From assembly GCA_021413735.1 (NCBI GenBank), contig JAIOPV010000250.1, positions 1 to 64,000 of the forward strand: a DNA stretch of 64,000 nt, written 5' to 3'. The translations under genes and the position numbers were made by a program. Below the pieces are notes generated by a model. That model ran no database searches and was not told the origin of the DNA. It worked only from the letters and a program-made list of their open reading frames with translations. The stretch is from Planctomycetota bacterium. GTDB lineage: Bacteria > Planctomycetota > Planctomycetia > Gemmatales > Gemmataceae. Each line of letters opens with the position of its first letter. Position 1 is the stretch's first letter. Positions 1 to 10,048 of this stretch are shown in pieces.

Positions 1-50
1 GTGACGTCAAACCGTCGGGCTTACGCCTCGACGCTCACAAATGTGGTGAG

Positions 51-926
51 ATGTTCATGTCCCCACTTTCCATCGTTATCCCATCTCACAAGCGGGTCGA
101 TCTCCTCAGGCTGTGCCTTCGCAACGTTCTGCAATTCGCACCACCCAACACCGAAGTCATTGTTGTCGATGACGGCTCTCCCAATTCCATTGTGTCTCGC
201 GCTGCTGCGGAGTTTGCGGGCGTGAAGATCGTTCGGCGTGCGAAGGCAGGCGGCTTCTGCGTCGCGGCGAATGCGGGGATTGCTGCCGCGACCGCTCCGG
301 TTGTCGAACTGCTCAACGACGATGCCGAGGTTACCGCAGGCTGGGCCGACGCTGCTCTGCGATGGTTCGCGGATGCTCGTGTGGTTGCGGTTGCGCCGCT
401 CGTGCTTCAGAACGACCCCGAGCGCATTGCCTACGGGTTGCCGCCGCTGATCGACACAGCCGGCGACGAATACGACATGGGCGGCTTCGCCCAGAAACGC
501 CGCACCGGAAGCATCGCGACCCCGGAACTCGCGGGAAGCGTGTGGGGTGCCTCCGCTGCGGCTGCGTTCTATCGTCGTGATGCGCTCCTGAAAGCGGGCG
601 GCTTCCCCGAACACTTCAAGGCGTACTTCGAGGACGTTGATCTGTCGTTCCGATTACGGCGACTCGGCGGCGAGATCATTTACGATCCCGCGTCGGTGGT
701 CTGGCATCGCGTGTCGAGCAGCTACGGGAAGCGTCCATCGCGGCGAACGCTCGAACTGCAGTCGTGCAACGAGGAGCGTGTCTTCTGGCGGAATGTTCGC
801 GGTCGTGAGCGTGTTCGCTGGCTTCCGCGACACGCTGCCGTGCTTGGTGCGAAGGCTGTGAGGCGATTTCAGGAAGGAACGCTGTTGCCGTGGCTGATGG
901 GCCGCGTGCGGGCCGCGATGTCGTAA
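51..926 (+). CDS. Glycosyltransferase family 2 protein
   Basis: ORF track; N-terminal LSIVIPSHKRVDLLRLCLRNVLQFAPPNTEVIVVDDGSPN, LNDDAEV and FEDVDLSFRLRRLGGEIIYDPASVVWH, typical of GT2. Confidence 0.9.
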   Translation: MFMSPLSIVIPSHKRVDLLRLCLRNVLQFAPPNTEVIVVDDGSPNSIVSRAAAEFAGVKIVRRAKAGGFCVAANAGIAAATAPVVELLNDDAEVTAGWADAALRWFADARVVAVAPLVLQNDPERIAYGLPPLIDTAGDEYDMGGFAQKRRTGSIATPELAGSVWGASAAAAFYRRDALLKAGGFPEHFKAYFEDVDLSFRLRRLGGEIIYDPASVVWHRVSSSYGKRPSRRTLELQSCNEERVFWRNVRGRERVRWLPRHAAVLGAKAVRRFQEGTLLPWLMGRVRAAMS

Positions 927-961
927 TCGACCACATGTTGCTGGTTTTGTCTTCGGGCTTT

Positions 962-1083
962 GTCCTCCCCCCTTGTGGGGGAGGTGGCGAGGCTTTGCGA
1001 GACGGTGGGGGGTAAAGCCGTAATATCTCGGCAGGCTTTCCCCCACCCGCCGCTTCGCGGCGACCTCCCCCACAAGGGGGGAG
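962..1083. repeat. MITE-like imperfect palindrome (~120 bp) with terminal inverted repeats CTCCCCCCTTGTGGGGGAGGT / ACCTCCCCCACAAGGGGGGAG
   Basis: Read directly; a related copy lies at 7785-7918. Confidence 0.75.
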
Positions 1084-1271
1084 GTCAAAACAGAAATGCT
1101 TGCCGACTCACGGTTTCAGGCCGAAAATCCGTTCGCCTTGGAACAGTTCTTTCTGCCAGCCGTCATTGTGTTGGCACACTTCTGGCAGGTTCCTTCAAAT
1201 TTGAACTCGAAACGCCCCAGGCGAATTGGGTAAACTGCGCTCAATGTGGTCTGACAGCGGGGCATCGCAAC

Positions 1272-1664
1272 ATGGGCGGGTTGGTGTTACTGGCGCAAGC
1301 GAAGGGCGATCCACTCCGTGAACCCGAAGTGATTTTGGGCACGGCAGGCATCGCCGTTGCGCTTTTGCTGGGTGCGTTCGCGATCTGGCTCGTTGACCGC
1401 TGGCGCAAAAACGCGGCAGCCCAACGGGACGCAGCTGAGGAACTCACCGATTTCCGGGGAATGTTTCAACGCGGCGAGATCACCGAAGACGAATACGCCA
1501 AGCTCCGTAGTAAGGTGGCAAAACGAGTGCAGGAAGCCGCAGTCAAGGCTCGCGAGGGCATTGTGGATCTGGCAACCGGTGAAATTGTTTCACCCGGTGG
1601 AACTCCACCACCGCAACCACCGCCAGAAACGACTGGGGACGGGTCGCGCAGCCCACCCGTCTGA
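1272..1664 (+). CDS. Hypothetical membrane protein with SHOCT-like C-terminal helix (FQRGEITEDEYAKLRSKV)
   Basis: ORF track, internal ATG; one TM segment followed by a short SHOCT-like motif. Confidence 0.5.
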   Translation: MGGLVLLAQAKGDPLREPEVILGTAGIAVALLLGAFAIWLVDRWRKNAAAQRDAAEELTDFRGMFQRGEITEDEYAKLRSKVAKRVQEAAVKAREGIVDLATGEIVSPGGTPPPQPPPETTGDGSRSPPV

Positions 1665-1858
1665 TTCCCCCACACTGCCCCGAATGCAGAACCCGCACTC
1701 TCAGCCCGCGAACTCGGTCGGGTTGCGCCTGTTCTCCGGAACCCGTGTCGCGCGACTGTTACTTGCGGGTATGATTAGCCTGAAGACGGGCAATGAACCC
1801 GTCACCAAACAACGACCCCGCCCACCGCACAGCCCGCTATAGAAAGCCCAGGAAGACA

Positions 1859-3148
1859 ATGGCTGACAAAACCGGTGATACGACTGGCATTCGCAAACCT
1901 CCCGGCACGGCCGGCAGGAACCGCAACGCCTACTGCTCCTTCTGCCGACGATCGCATCGCGATGTCGGCCCGCTTGTGGAAGGACCGGGTGACGTCTACA
2001 TCTGCGGTGAGTGCATCGAGCTTTGCCAGTCGATCATCGACCAGGAAAAGAAGCGACGCACGACACCGAAGGGTTCCACCTCGAACATCCCGTCGCCACG
2101 CTCCATCAAGGAGAAGCTCGATGGGTATGTGATCGGTCAGGGCCGTGCGAAGAAGGTGCTGTCGGTCGCGGTTCACAATCACTACAAGCGGTTGAGCATC
2201 GGCGACGCTCGCGATGTCGAAATCGAAAAGAGCAACATCCTGTTCGTCGGCCCAACTGGCAGCGGCAAGACGCTCCTGGCCCGCACGCTGGCGAAGATCC
2301 TCGATGTGCCGTTCGCGATCGGCGACGCCACCACGCTGACCGAAGCAGGCTACGTCGGTGAGGATGTCGAGAACTTACTACTGAAGCTGCTGCACGCGGC
2401 GGACTTCGACATCGAAGCGGCACAACGCGGCATCATCTACATCGACGAAATCGACAAGATCGCGAAGACCTCGCAGAACGTGTCGATCACTCGCGACGTG
2501 TCGGGTGAAGGCGTTCAGCAAGCTCTGCTGAAGATGCTCGAAGGTACGGTGTCGAATGTGCCTCCGCAGGGTGGCCGCAAGCATCCGGAGCAGCAGTACA
2601 TTCAGGTCGATACGTCGAACATCCTGTTCATCTGCGGCGGGACGTTCGTCGGCATCGAGGACATCATCAGCCGTCGGCTCGGTCGCAAGAGCATCGGTTT
2701 CGGTGCGGTGAACGAAGCTCAGAAGGAGCGTTCGCTGGGTGACCTGTTGAATCAGGTGACGGCTGACGACCTGATTGAGTTCGGCATGATCCCGGAGTTC
2801 GTGGGTCGCTTGCCGGTGCTGGCACCGCTCGATCCGCTGGACGAAGACGCGATGATGCGAATCCTGACGGAGCCGAAGAACGCTTTGGTGCGTCAGTATC
2901 AGAAGCTGTTCGAGATGGAGGGTTCGGAGGTCGAGTTCGAGGCGTCGGCCTTGAAGGAGATCGCGAAGCTGGCGAAGTTGCGTGACACGGGTGCTCGCGG
3001 TCTGCGTGCGATCGTGGAAGACGTGATGCTCGACGTGATGTATGACTTGCCGGAGATGGAGCACAAGGGCAAGCACGTGATCACGGCTGAGGTTGTTCGC
3101 GGCGAACGCAAACTCGGCGAGAAGAAGCAGGGCAAGAAGAGCGCGTAA
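1859..3148 (+). CDS. clpX: ATP-dependent Clp protease ATP-binding subunit ClpX
   Basis: N-terminal zinc finger [31 protein letters not shown]; Walker [41 protein letters not shown]. Confidence 0.97.
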   Translation: MADKTGDTTGIRKPPGTAGRNRNAYCSFCRRSHRDVGPLVEGPGDVYICGECIELCQSIIDQEKKRRTTPKGSTSNIPSPRSIKEKLDGYVIGQGRAKKVLSVAVHNHYKRLSIGDARDVEIEKSNILFVGPTGSGKTLLARTLAKILDVPFAIGDATTLTEAGYVGEDVENLLLKLLHAADFDIEAAQRGIIYIDEIDKIAKTSQNVSITRDVSGEGVQQALLKMLEGTVSNVPPQGGRKHPEQQYIQVDTSNILFICGGTFVGIEDIISRRLGRKSIGFGAVNEAQKERSLGDLLNQVTADDLIEFGMIPEFVGRLPVLAPLDPLDEDAMMRILTEPKNALVRQYQKLFEMEGSEVEFEASALKEIAKLAKLRDTGARGLRAIVEDVMLDVMYDLPEMEHKGKHVITAEVVRGERKLGEKKQGKKSA

Positions 3149-3206
3149 GACAAGGGAAAGTTCTGGGGGGAACCGCACGACCTGGCGAAAGCCGGGTCGT
3201 GTGCGT

Positions 3207-3545
3207 TTAGAAGTGGTCGTACTGAGATGCAACCCAATGGCCGAATGGCGCCGAGAATGAGATGTCCCACGAATAGGAAATGTGAACGCGCAATCCTAGG
3301 CTTGTCCAACAGGTACAGTTCGGCAGATCGCACTTGATATCGCCGATGTAGAGTTTCCCGTTACGTCTTTCGATTGGAGCATCTGGCTTGCACAAATCTG
3401 CTTCCGCGAGAGCGGCACGAGCTTGCCAGCGAGTCGGCGTAAATGGCGGGACACCCTGAACGTAAGCGAAGATGACAAAAACGAACAGCATGGGCGCAAT
3501 CAAGGTGATGCGTCGCCGCATGAGCTTTTGGTGGGTGATGGGCAT
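3207..3545 (-). CDS. Hypothetical membrane protein, paralogue of the adjacent ORF
   Basis: Shares PPFTPTRWQARAALAEA..C.PDAPIE.R.GKL.IGD..CDLPN with 3629-4003; start inferred at MPITHQ. Confidence 0.6.
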   Translation of the reverse strand: MPITHQKLMRRRITLIAPMLFVFVIFAYVQGVPPFTPTRWQARAALAEADLCKPDAPIERRNGKLYIGDIKCDLPNCTCWTSLGLRVHISYSWDISFSAPFGHWVASQYDHF

Positions 3546-3628
3546 CGTTGCCTCCGCGTGAGATTCACGAAGCCACGACCACAAGGGAGCGTAGCCACGG
3601 CGAAAGCTGCGGGTTATCTGCCTTTACG

Positions 3629-4003
3629 TCACGAAATCACTGCACCAAGCCTCGGCGGTGTCCAAGTTGCCCACCGCCCAAATGGTGCTGAGAGGGAGAT
3701 CTCCCAGGAGTATGTGAAAGTGGATGCACCCCTCCCCCAGAATGAAGTACGGACGCTCGACGAGACAAACCTCCAGTTTCTGTTTGGCAAATCGCACTCG
3801 CAGTCACCAATGAAGAGTTTCCCATCACGTTTTTCGATTGGGGCATCAGGCTGACACCAACCCGCTTCGGCGAGGGCGGCACGAGCCTGCCAGCGAGTCG
3901 GTGCGAAGGGTGGGAAGCCGAGAAGATACGCGGTTCCGGCGAAAACGATTATCGCCACGAGCGCAATTCCAGCCCAACTTTGGCGTATGCTGAATTTGGG
4001 CAT
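3629..4003 (-). CDS. Hypothetical membrane protein, tandem paralogue
   Basis: See 3207-3545. Confidence 0.6.
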   Translation of the reverse strand: MPKFSIRQSWAGIALVAIIVFAGTAYLLGFPPFAPTRWQARAALAEAGWCQPDAPIEKRDGKLFIGDCECDLPNRNWRFVSSSVRTSFWGRGASTFTYSWEISLSAPFGRWATWTPPRLGAVIS

Positions 4004-4103
4004 CGCGACCTCCGCGTAAGTGCCAGCGGAACCGTAGTGCGCATTTTCGAGAAACGAACGGGTTCAAGCCCGAGCGCCGGTTTTGAAGTGGCGATTTCTC
4101 GGA

Positions 4104-4293
4104 TTTAGCCCTGGAAGGGCGTTGGATGGTAGCCAGGGGTGCAGTGCCGGCTTTGCGGCACAAACCCCTGGTACGCTCGTGGTGTCCGTCGCCCCTCCGG
4201 GGCTTCATTTCACGGTACGCCTCGGACCAGGGGTTGCGCTCGCGTTGCTCGCTTCACCCCTGGCTACCATCCGACGCCCTTCCAGGGCTAAAA
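4104..4293. repeat. Long imperfect inverted repeat (TTTAGCCCTGGAAGGGCGTTGGATGGTAGCCAGGGGT ... ACCCCTGGCTACCATCCGACGCCCTTCCAGGGCTAAA)
   Basis: Arms read directly. Confidence 0.85.
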
Positions 4294-4383
4294 CCAAACA
4301 ACACCTCGATTGTGCGATTCACGACCGTGGCTCAAAACGTGGTCAACACGAGCCGGTAAGCTAGAAATATCCCTCTACCCAAA

Positions 4384-4430
4384 CACCGGGACGACCCGGC
4401 GTTCTCTTCAAACGGTCGGGACGACCCACC
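4384..4430 (+). promoter_or_regulatory. Candidate guanidine-II (mini-ykkC) riboswitch: two tandem hairpins, each with an ACGA loop
   Basis: CCGGG-ACGA-CCCGG (4386-4399) and GGTCGGG-ACGA-CCCACC (4414-4430), 14-nt spacer, ~20 nt upstream of an SMR-family ATG. Confidence 0.8.
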
Positions 4431-4450
4431 AACAACACCAGAGTGATCTC

Positions 4451-4834
4451 ATGGCGTGGGTCTACTTGATGGCTGCTGTCGTTTCCGAAATCATCTGGGC
4501 CATTAGCCTGAAGTACGCCGACGGCTTCAAGAACTTCTGGCCAAGCGTGGTCGCTGTGGTCACCACGGTGACCAGCATGCTTCTCCTGATGCTGGCCATG
4601 CGGTCAATCCCGGTCGGCACCACCTACGCCATCTGGACCGGTCTCGGGGCAGTCGGGACAGTCGCCCTCGGGATTATCCTGTTCAACGAACCCCTGAACA
4701 CGCCGCGAATACTGTGCGTCGTGCTGATCTTCAGCGGGGTCATCGGGCTCAAACTGACAGCCGGACACGCCGAAGAGAATCACGAGGTGAAAGCGCCTGA
4801 CAACGCCTCGGGCGGGGCTGCCCCACCGTTTTAG
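4451..4834 (+). CDS. SMR family transporter (SugE/Gdx-like), probable guanidinium exporter
   Basis: MAWVYLMAAVVSEIIWAISLKYADGF...SIPVGTTYAIWTGLGAVGT, four TM segments, plus the upstream guanidine-II-like leader. Confidence 0.9.
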   Translation: MAWVYLMAAVVSEIIWAISLKYADGFKNFWPSVVAVVTTVTSMLLLMLAMRSIPVGTTYAIWTGLGAVGTVALGIILFNEPLNTPRILCVVLIFSGVIGLKLTAGHAEENHEVKAPDNASGGAAPPF

Positions 4835-4835
4835 T

Positions 4836-5378
4836 TCACATCCATTCGATCAGCGATTGCGTTTTGATCAGCGCGAACTCGTCCGGAAATGTGTGAAACG
4901 CCGTCACGCTCAGGCCAGTGGGCAACGTCGTCGCGATCACCACACCCAACGGCGACAACCCCAACCGGTTACTCGTCTTGCAGTGGAAGACCAGCCCCTT
5001 CCGCATGCCATCCAAAGCCAGTTCCTCGTGAACATGCACGAACTGCTCCGGCTGCAAGATCTCGAGTTGTGAACTGAGTTGATACCGCACGCCCGCGAAT
5101 TCACAGCGACCATTGCGACCCGTTCCGAACGGATGTGCCAGCAGCCGACCAGTTTCCGGCAATTCCATCGCGGTCGTCGCGGTTACTTCTTCGAGATGAA
5201 CACGGCCATCGGTCCAACTCAGAACGTGACCGGTTCGCGTCAGCCGCACAGACAATGTGTGCCCATCCCGCGACACCGTGCGGCAGAGCAAAACGTCGAA
5301 GAGTTCCGGGTGCAGCGGTCTGTCATACAACCGAAACACCAGTTCCGCCACCTTCGGACGGATGAATGGCACATGCAT
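4836..5378 (-). CDS. Hypothetical protein
   Basis: ORF track; 180 aa. Confidence 0.4.
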   Translation of the reverse strand: MHVPFIRPKVAELVFRLYDRPLHPELFDVLLCRTVSRDGHTLSVRLTRTGHVLSWTDGRVHLEEVTATTAMELPETGRLLAHPFGTGRNGRCEFAGVRYQLSSQLEILQPEQFVHVHEELALDGMRKGLVFHCKTSNRLGLSPLGVVIATTLPTGLSVTAFHTFPDEFALIKTQSLIEWM

Positions 5379-5488
5379 GCCTCAATTCTACACAGACCTA
5401 AAACGAAAAACGGAGGCCAAAAGGCCTCCGCTTCGTTGGAACTATGTTCCGGATGAGAACTCGGCAGGCCGCGTACTCACCCAACTGG

Positions 5489-6019
5489 TCACTGCTTGCC
5501 GGTTACTGGTGGCATCGTGACTGGCACTGGAGCTGGGGTAACCACAACCGGTGCAGCGCCGCATGGCGAGCAAGCCGGAGCTGCACATGCCGGGGCACAT
5601 GAGGTCTGGCAATTGTTCTTGTTCTTGTGGCAGAGCCGCGAGAACAGGCCACCACGCTGCTTGGCACATGGATCGCAAGCTGGGGCGCAAGTGTTGCAGG
5701 CTGGGGCACAAGGAGCTGCAACCACAACTGGGGCCGGAGCCGCGATAACGCCCGTGCAGCCGCCGCTGTAAGCGCCGGTGCAGCCGTAGCCGCCACCGTT
5801 GCAGCTGTTGCCGCGATGACCGAAGATGTGGCCGCCGCCACCACTACAGCCGCCATCGCAACCCTTGTTGCGGTGACCGAAGATGTGACCGCCGCTGCCC
5901 GAGCAGGACGAAACGGCCGCGCCGTTGCAACCGCCATCGCAACCCTTGTTGCGGCCGCCGAAGCTGGCCGTGTCGCCCGAACCCGTAACCGCAACCATCA
6001 ATACCATCCCGTACATCGT
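5489..6019 (-). CDS. Cys/Gly-rich repeat protein with signal-like N-terminus (NKGCDGGC...GGHIFGHR repeats, CAPACNTCAPACDPC)
   Basis: Internal repeats; start inferred at MYGMVLMVAVTGSG. Confidence 0.55.
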   Translation of the reverse strand, partial: TMYGMVLMVAVTGSGDTASFGGRNKGCDGGCNGAAVSSCSGSGGHIFGHRNKGCDGGCSGGGGHIFGHRGNSCNGGGYGCTGAYSGGCTGVIAAPAPVVVAAPCAPACNTCAPACDPCAKQRGGLFSRLCHKNKNNCQTSCAPACAAPACSPCGAAPVVVTPAPVPVTMPPVTGKQ

Positions 6020-6471
6020 GTGCTCCTCCAGGTGTGCGGGACCGCCCGACAAGGGGTGGGGCAGGCCCAGTGAATCGAACAATTGAGACCAGTTGGGACT
6101 CAGCGATACCTCGCGAAGTCGATGGTAAGTAGCGTGGTCTAGTCCGTCAACGGTAAACTGGGCAAATTGGCGTGGGAAGAGAATTTGCGCTGGTGGAGTT
6201 GTTCTGAAGGAATCGAACGAGAGTAATGTCCGGCCGAAATTACGGACGTGCGTATCCTAATTTTCGTGCGGCCTCGCCTCGCTCGAGCAAACATCAGATG
6301 CCCGATTGGAGTTATGCCTTATGCCGCCTCCGACCGATGCGGTATCTTGATAACGGTGGGTGTTTTGTGTTTCGTGTTTGGTTCTGACGTTCGGACTTCC
6401 ACCGAGCACAGCCAACCGAGCAAACACAAAACTCGAAACACCAAACACAAAACATCAACTGAGACGCCGTC

Positions 6472-7767
6472 ATGGACCGTGACGCCTCTGCTCCCCCCCA
6501 TACCCCTGCCGAAGCCGTTCCGCCCTACTCACCGGACTTTGTCCGGCGCACGGGGCTGATCGGCGCCGGCATGAATGCTGCCGCGGCCGTGTTGGCCGTT
6601 GTCGTTGCGCTTTCCAGTTCGTCGCAGGACTTCCTGACGCCTTTGCAACTGCTCCTCGTTTTCGGGGGAATCGTGACCGCCGGGTCAGCCCTTTCGATGC
6701 GGCCCGATCTGTGGTGGGCCTGGGGGCTTTTCGGCGTCGCCGCCCTCGCTGGGTCCGTCGGGTTGCCCGAATCTTGGGACTCGTTTCCGAGGGTCTTCCG
6801 TGTGATGTTCGTGGTTGGCACGGTGGGTGCCGCTGCCTGTTGCGTCAGTCTTGGCTGGCGAATCGTTGGCGTCACCGCGATGGTCGCGTTCCACTTCGGC
6901 GGAATCTTCATCTCGACGACCTCGCCACCGCCGCAGCCGTGGATCGTCGAACAGCTCCGGACACGGGTTTACGTCCCGTATCTAAGCTTCATTTACATGG
7001 GGAATGCGTACCACTTCTACTCGCCAAACCCAGGCCCGGCGAGCCTGCTGGCGTTCTTCATCAAGACCGAAACGGGCACCGATGCCAACGGGCAAAAGCA
7101 GTACAAGACGGAATGGGTGGTCGTACCGACCCGACCCGCCGACCTGCGAGATCCCTTGGGCTTGGGCTACTTCCGGCGGTTGTCGCTCACGGAGCAGGTG
7201 GCCCGTGGCGGTGGCGGTCTGTCGGATCAAGCCGAGAAGAAAGAGGTCATCCAACGCCGGATCAGCGTAGGCAACCGGATTCCGTTTCACCCAATCTACC
7301 CGCAGGAATCGCAGTATCGTCTCCCGGATTCGAGCGTTATTCGTTACGTGTTGCCGTCTTACGCATCGCACGTCATCCTCGAGTACACCTCGGGGAAGGA
7401 TGAAGCCGCGAAAACAACCGTGAAGGTCTACCGCCTCGAACACGCCACGACTCCCGTCGAGCAGTTCCGCCATCAACTCGACGACGGTACTTACCCAAAC
7501 CCATATCACCCCGGTACTTACCGGCCGTACTTCGTGGGCGAGTTCAACGCTCGCGGCGACCTCATCAATCCGCAGGATCCACTGCTGTACTGGATGTTGC
7601 CGATCGTGCCCGAGAAGTCGCAGATGAACGTAATGGATTTGAAGAGTAAGGGTTACGAGGATTATCTATCGGTTCACGCTCTGGATTCGACCTTGCAAGA
7701 AGTCATGCAGGCAGACGAGAGCGCCGGTCAGGTGTTTCCGTGGAAGAAGCTCAGTAACCAGAAGTAA
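6472..7767 (+). CDS. Hypothetical multi-pass membrane protein
   Basis: Long ORF, N-terminal TM helices; directly upstream of the HTTM gene. Confidence 0.75.
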   Translation: MDRDASAPPHTPAEAVPPYSPDFVRRTGLIGAGMNAAAAVLAVVVALSSSSQDFLTPLQLLLVFGGIVTAGSALSMRPDLWWAWGLFGVAALAGSVGLPESWDSFPRVFRVMFVVGTVGAAACCVSLGWRIVGVTAMVAFHFGGIFISTTSPPPQPWIVEQLRTRVYVPYLSFIYMGNAYHFYSPNPGPASLLAFFIKTETGTDANGQKQYKTEWVVVPTRPADLRDPLGLGYFRRLSLTEQVARGGGGLSDQAEKKEVIQRRISVGNRIPFHPIYPQESQYRLPDSSVIRYVLPSYASHVILEYTSGKDEAAKTTVKVYRLEHATTPVEQFRHQLDDGTYPNPYHPGTYRPYFVGEFNARGDLINPQDPLLYWMLPIVPEKSQMNVMDLKSKGYEDYLSVHALDSTLQEVMQADESAGQVFPWKKLSNQK

Positions 7768-7784
7768 TCCAATCCTGGTTTTCG

Positions 7785-7918
7785 CCCTCTCCCCTTGCGG
7801 GAGAGGGCAGCGAGGCTTTGCGAGCGGGTGAGGGGGAAGGCTCGGGAAATGTCGCGGCTTAACCCCTCACCCGGCCGCGAAGCGCGGCCACCCTCTCCCG
7901 CAAGGGGAGAGGGCAAGA
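7785..7918. repeat. MITE-like imperfect palindrome, same family as 962-1083
   Basis: CGCCCTCTCCCCTTGCGGGAGAGGGC ... CCCTCTCCCGCAAGGGGAGAGGGC; shared internal GCGAGGCTTTGCGAG. Confidence 0.75.
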
Positions 7919-7979
7919 AAAACATAATCGGTGGGTCCGACGCCCACCCAAAACACAGACGAGTCACGGTTAAACCATC

Positions 7980-9905
7980 ATGAATACGACGCCAGCCCCC
8001 GCACTTCCGACGCAGCCGTGGTGGCGTGGGTGGTCCGATTTCTGGTTCCGACCCACGGACCCGACTACCCTCGCGTTCATCCGTATCAGCACCGGTCTGC
8101 TCGTGCTGTACATCCACCTGACGTACAGCCGCGACCTTCAGAGCTTCTTCGGAAAGCACGGTTGGTACGCCTCCGCGTTCGTCGATCGCGATCGCCGCGA
8201 ACGGCCCGATTTCGTTTCGCCAACCTCCTGGGACGAGCAGATTTCCTGGCCGCGGCTCTCCGACTTTCCCCACCGTCGCGAAGCGATGATGGAATTTCTT
8301 CGTGCCGTGCCCGGGAACAAGACCGCGCGGCAAAACGCGATTGCGTACCTCGACCGAGCGAACCAACTGAAGAACCCCGATGACTTCCGCGCTGCGATGG
8401 AATTCATTCGGAACATGCACACCGTCGATGGGGTGAAGAAAAGCGTCACCGTCATTGAAGGTGGGAAGTTGACGGACAAGGCCGAGCAAGAGTTGATCGA
8501 CCAGCAAATTCCCGCATTCTTCAAAGCTCAGAATCCGAACGATCGGAAGCAGATCGGCTCCGAGATCGTCGCGTTCTGGACGATCATTCCGAAGACTCCG
8601 ACGCCAGACGGCACGCAAATCACCGGCGCGTACGTCTTCAACCACTTCATCGAGCTGCCGCCCGATACTCGGAAGTCGCTGATTCAGTTCATCAAAGAGC
8701 TTCCCGAAGACGACGTCGAGCGTGCGCAGTGGCTCGATTACATGAACTACTGGAACACGGATCGACGCGTCACCTACCGCACCGGGCACGCCGGCTTCTC
8801 GGTCTGGTTTCACGTCACTGATCCAACGCAGATGGCGCTGATCCACGCCGGGATCATCGTGCTGATTGTGCTGTTCACGGTCGGCCTGTTCACCCGAGTG
8901 ACCTCCGTTCTCGTGTGGGTCGCGTGCGTCGGGTACATCCACCGCACGCAGCAAGTGCTGTTCGGGATGGACACGATGATGAACATCCTGCTGTTCTACC
9001 TGATGATCGGGAACAGCGGGGCGGCACTCTCCATCGACCGCGTGATTGCACGCTATCGAGCAACGCGTGCGAGCCTGCGACGGTCGGGCACCATCGACCC
9101 GAACACGCGGGCTTTCCTGGCGTGTCCGCAGCCGTCGGTGGGGGCTGGGTTCGCGATCAGGTTGCTTCAGATTCACGTTTGCTTCATCTACGCGGCCGCG
9201 GGCTTCTCCAAGTTGAAGGGCGAGGGTTGGTGGAGCGGTCAGGCGTTCTGGGATGTCATCGTGAACCCGGAATTCACGCCGATGAACACGGCATGGTACG
9301 AAGGGTTGCTCCGGTGGATTGCCGGAAGTAAGCCGCTGTATCACACGCTCTGCACGTTCGCCGTGTGGTCGACACTCGCCATTGAAATCTGCATCCCGTT
9401 CCTGGTCTGGACGAAAGCACGCTGGCTCGTTCTGTTCCTGGCGACGGCGATGCACGCGGTCATCGGCGTCATCATGGGGTTGAACCTCTTCGAGTTGCTG
9501 ATGATCGTCATGTATTTGGCGTTCTTGCCGGACCGTGTGATTCGCGACCGCTTCCGTGGGGGGCCGGACTTGCCGAAGTTCGCGTTCGCCTTCAATCCGG
9601 GGGCGGACGCTCAGGCTCGCGGTGCGGCTCTGGCCGTGGCGTTGGACGTTGACAATCAGGTTTCGCTGATGCCAGACAAGACCGCGGCCGGCACAGCGGT
9701 AACCACCGCTGCTGGTGCTGTGGTGTCTGGCCCCGAGGGGACGCGAGCTTTGACAACGGGACTTCGGATTCCGTCGGTGATGTCGTGGGCCTTGTGGATT
9801 CCGGGACTGTTTGGATTGCTGACCCGTCGATTGTTCCCACAGGTTGATGTGACAGCAGCGCCGAGCGGAACAAAACCCCCAGCTCCGACAGTGGCCGCAA
9901 AGTAA
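7980..9905 (+). CDS. HTTM-domain (vitamin K-dependent gamma-carboxylase-like) membrane protein
   Basis: WFRPTDPTTLAFIRISTGLLVLYIHLTY; GFSVWFHVTDP; QIHVCFIYAAAGFSKLKGEGWWSGQAFWDV. Confidence 0.85.
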   Translation: MNTTPAPALPTQPWWRGWSDFWFRPTDPTTLAFIRISTGLLVLYIHLTYSRDLQSFFGKHGWYASAFVDRDRRERPDFVSPTSWDEQISWPRLSDFPHRREAMMEFLRAVPGNKTARQNAIAYLDRANQLKNPDDFRAAMEFIRNMHTVDGVKKSVTVIEGGKLTDKAEQELIDQQIPAFFKAQNPNDRKQIGSEIVAFWTIIPKTPTPDGTQITGAYVFNHFIELPPDTRKSLIQFIKELPEDDVERAQWLDYMNYWNTDRRVTYRTGHAGFSVWFHVTDPTQMALIHAGIIVLIVLFTVGLFTRVTSVLVWVACVGYIHRTQQVLFGMDTMMNILLFYLMIGNSGAALSIDRVIARYRATRASLRRSGTIDPNTRAFLACPQPSVGAGFAIRLLQIHVCFIYAAAGFSKLKGEGWWSGQAFWDVIVNPEFTPMNTAWYEGLLRWIAGSKPLYHTLCTFAVWSTLAIEICIPFLVWTKARWLVLFLATAMHAVIGVIMGLNLFELLMIVMYLAFLPDRVIRDRFRGGPDLPKFAFAFNPGADAQARGAALAVALDVDNQVSLMPDKTAAGTAVTTAAGAVVSGPEGTRALTTGLRIPSVMSWALWIPGLFGLLTRRLFPQVDVTAAPSGTKPPAPTVAAK

Positions 9906-9925
9906 CATGATGGTCATTGTTTTTT

Positions 9926-9972
9926 CGCCGCAAGCGGCGTTGCACTTCGATTGTGCAACGCCGCTTGCGGCG
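9926..9972. repeat. REP-like hairpin, arms ending in CGCCGCAAGCGGCG
   Basis: CGCCGCAAGCGGCGTTGCAC...GTGCAACGCCGCTTGCGGCG. Confidence 0.85.
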
Positions 9973-10048
9973 ACTTTCACTCAAGCTCGCACCTTGCCCT
10001 GACCGATCACTTCCGATGGGGAACCGTACCAACTGCGGGAGGGCGACA

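Noticed and set aside
2378-3232. 284-aa minus-strand ORF opposite clpX
   Set aside because: Antisense shadow; Leu/Arg/His-rich with no domain signature
4384-4430. ACGA hairpins as a Rho-independent terminator
   Set aside because: No U-tract follows; tandem ACGA loops and position before the SMR gene fit guanidine-II better
7728-9980. 750-aa minus-strand ORF opposite the HTTM gene
   Set aside because: Shadow ORF in high-GC DNA; Arg/His/Gln-rich low-information translation, while the plus strand has a recognisable protein family
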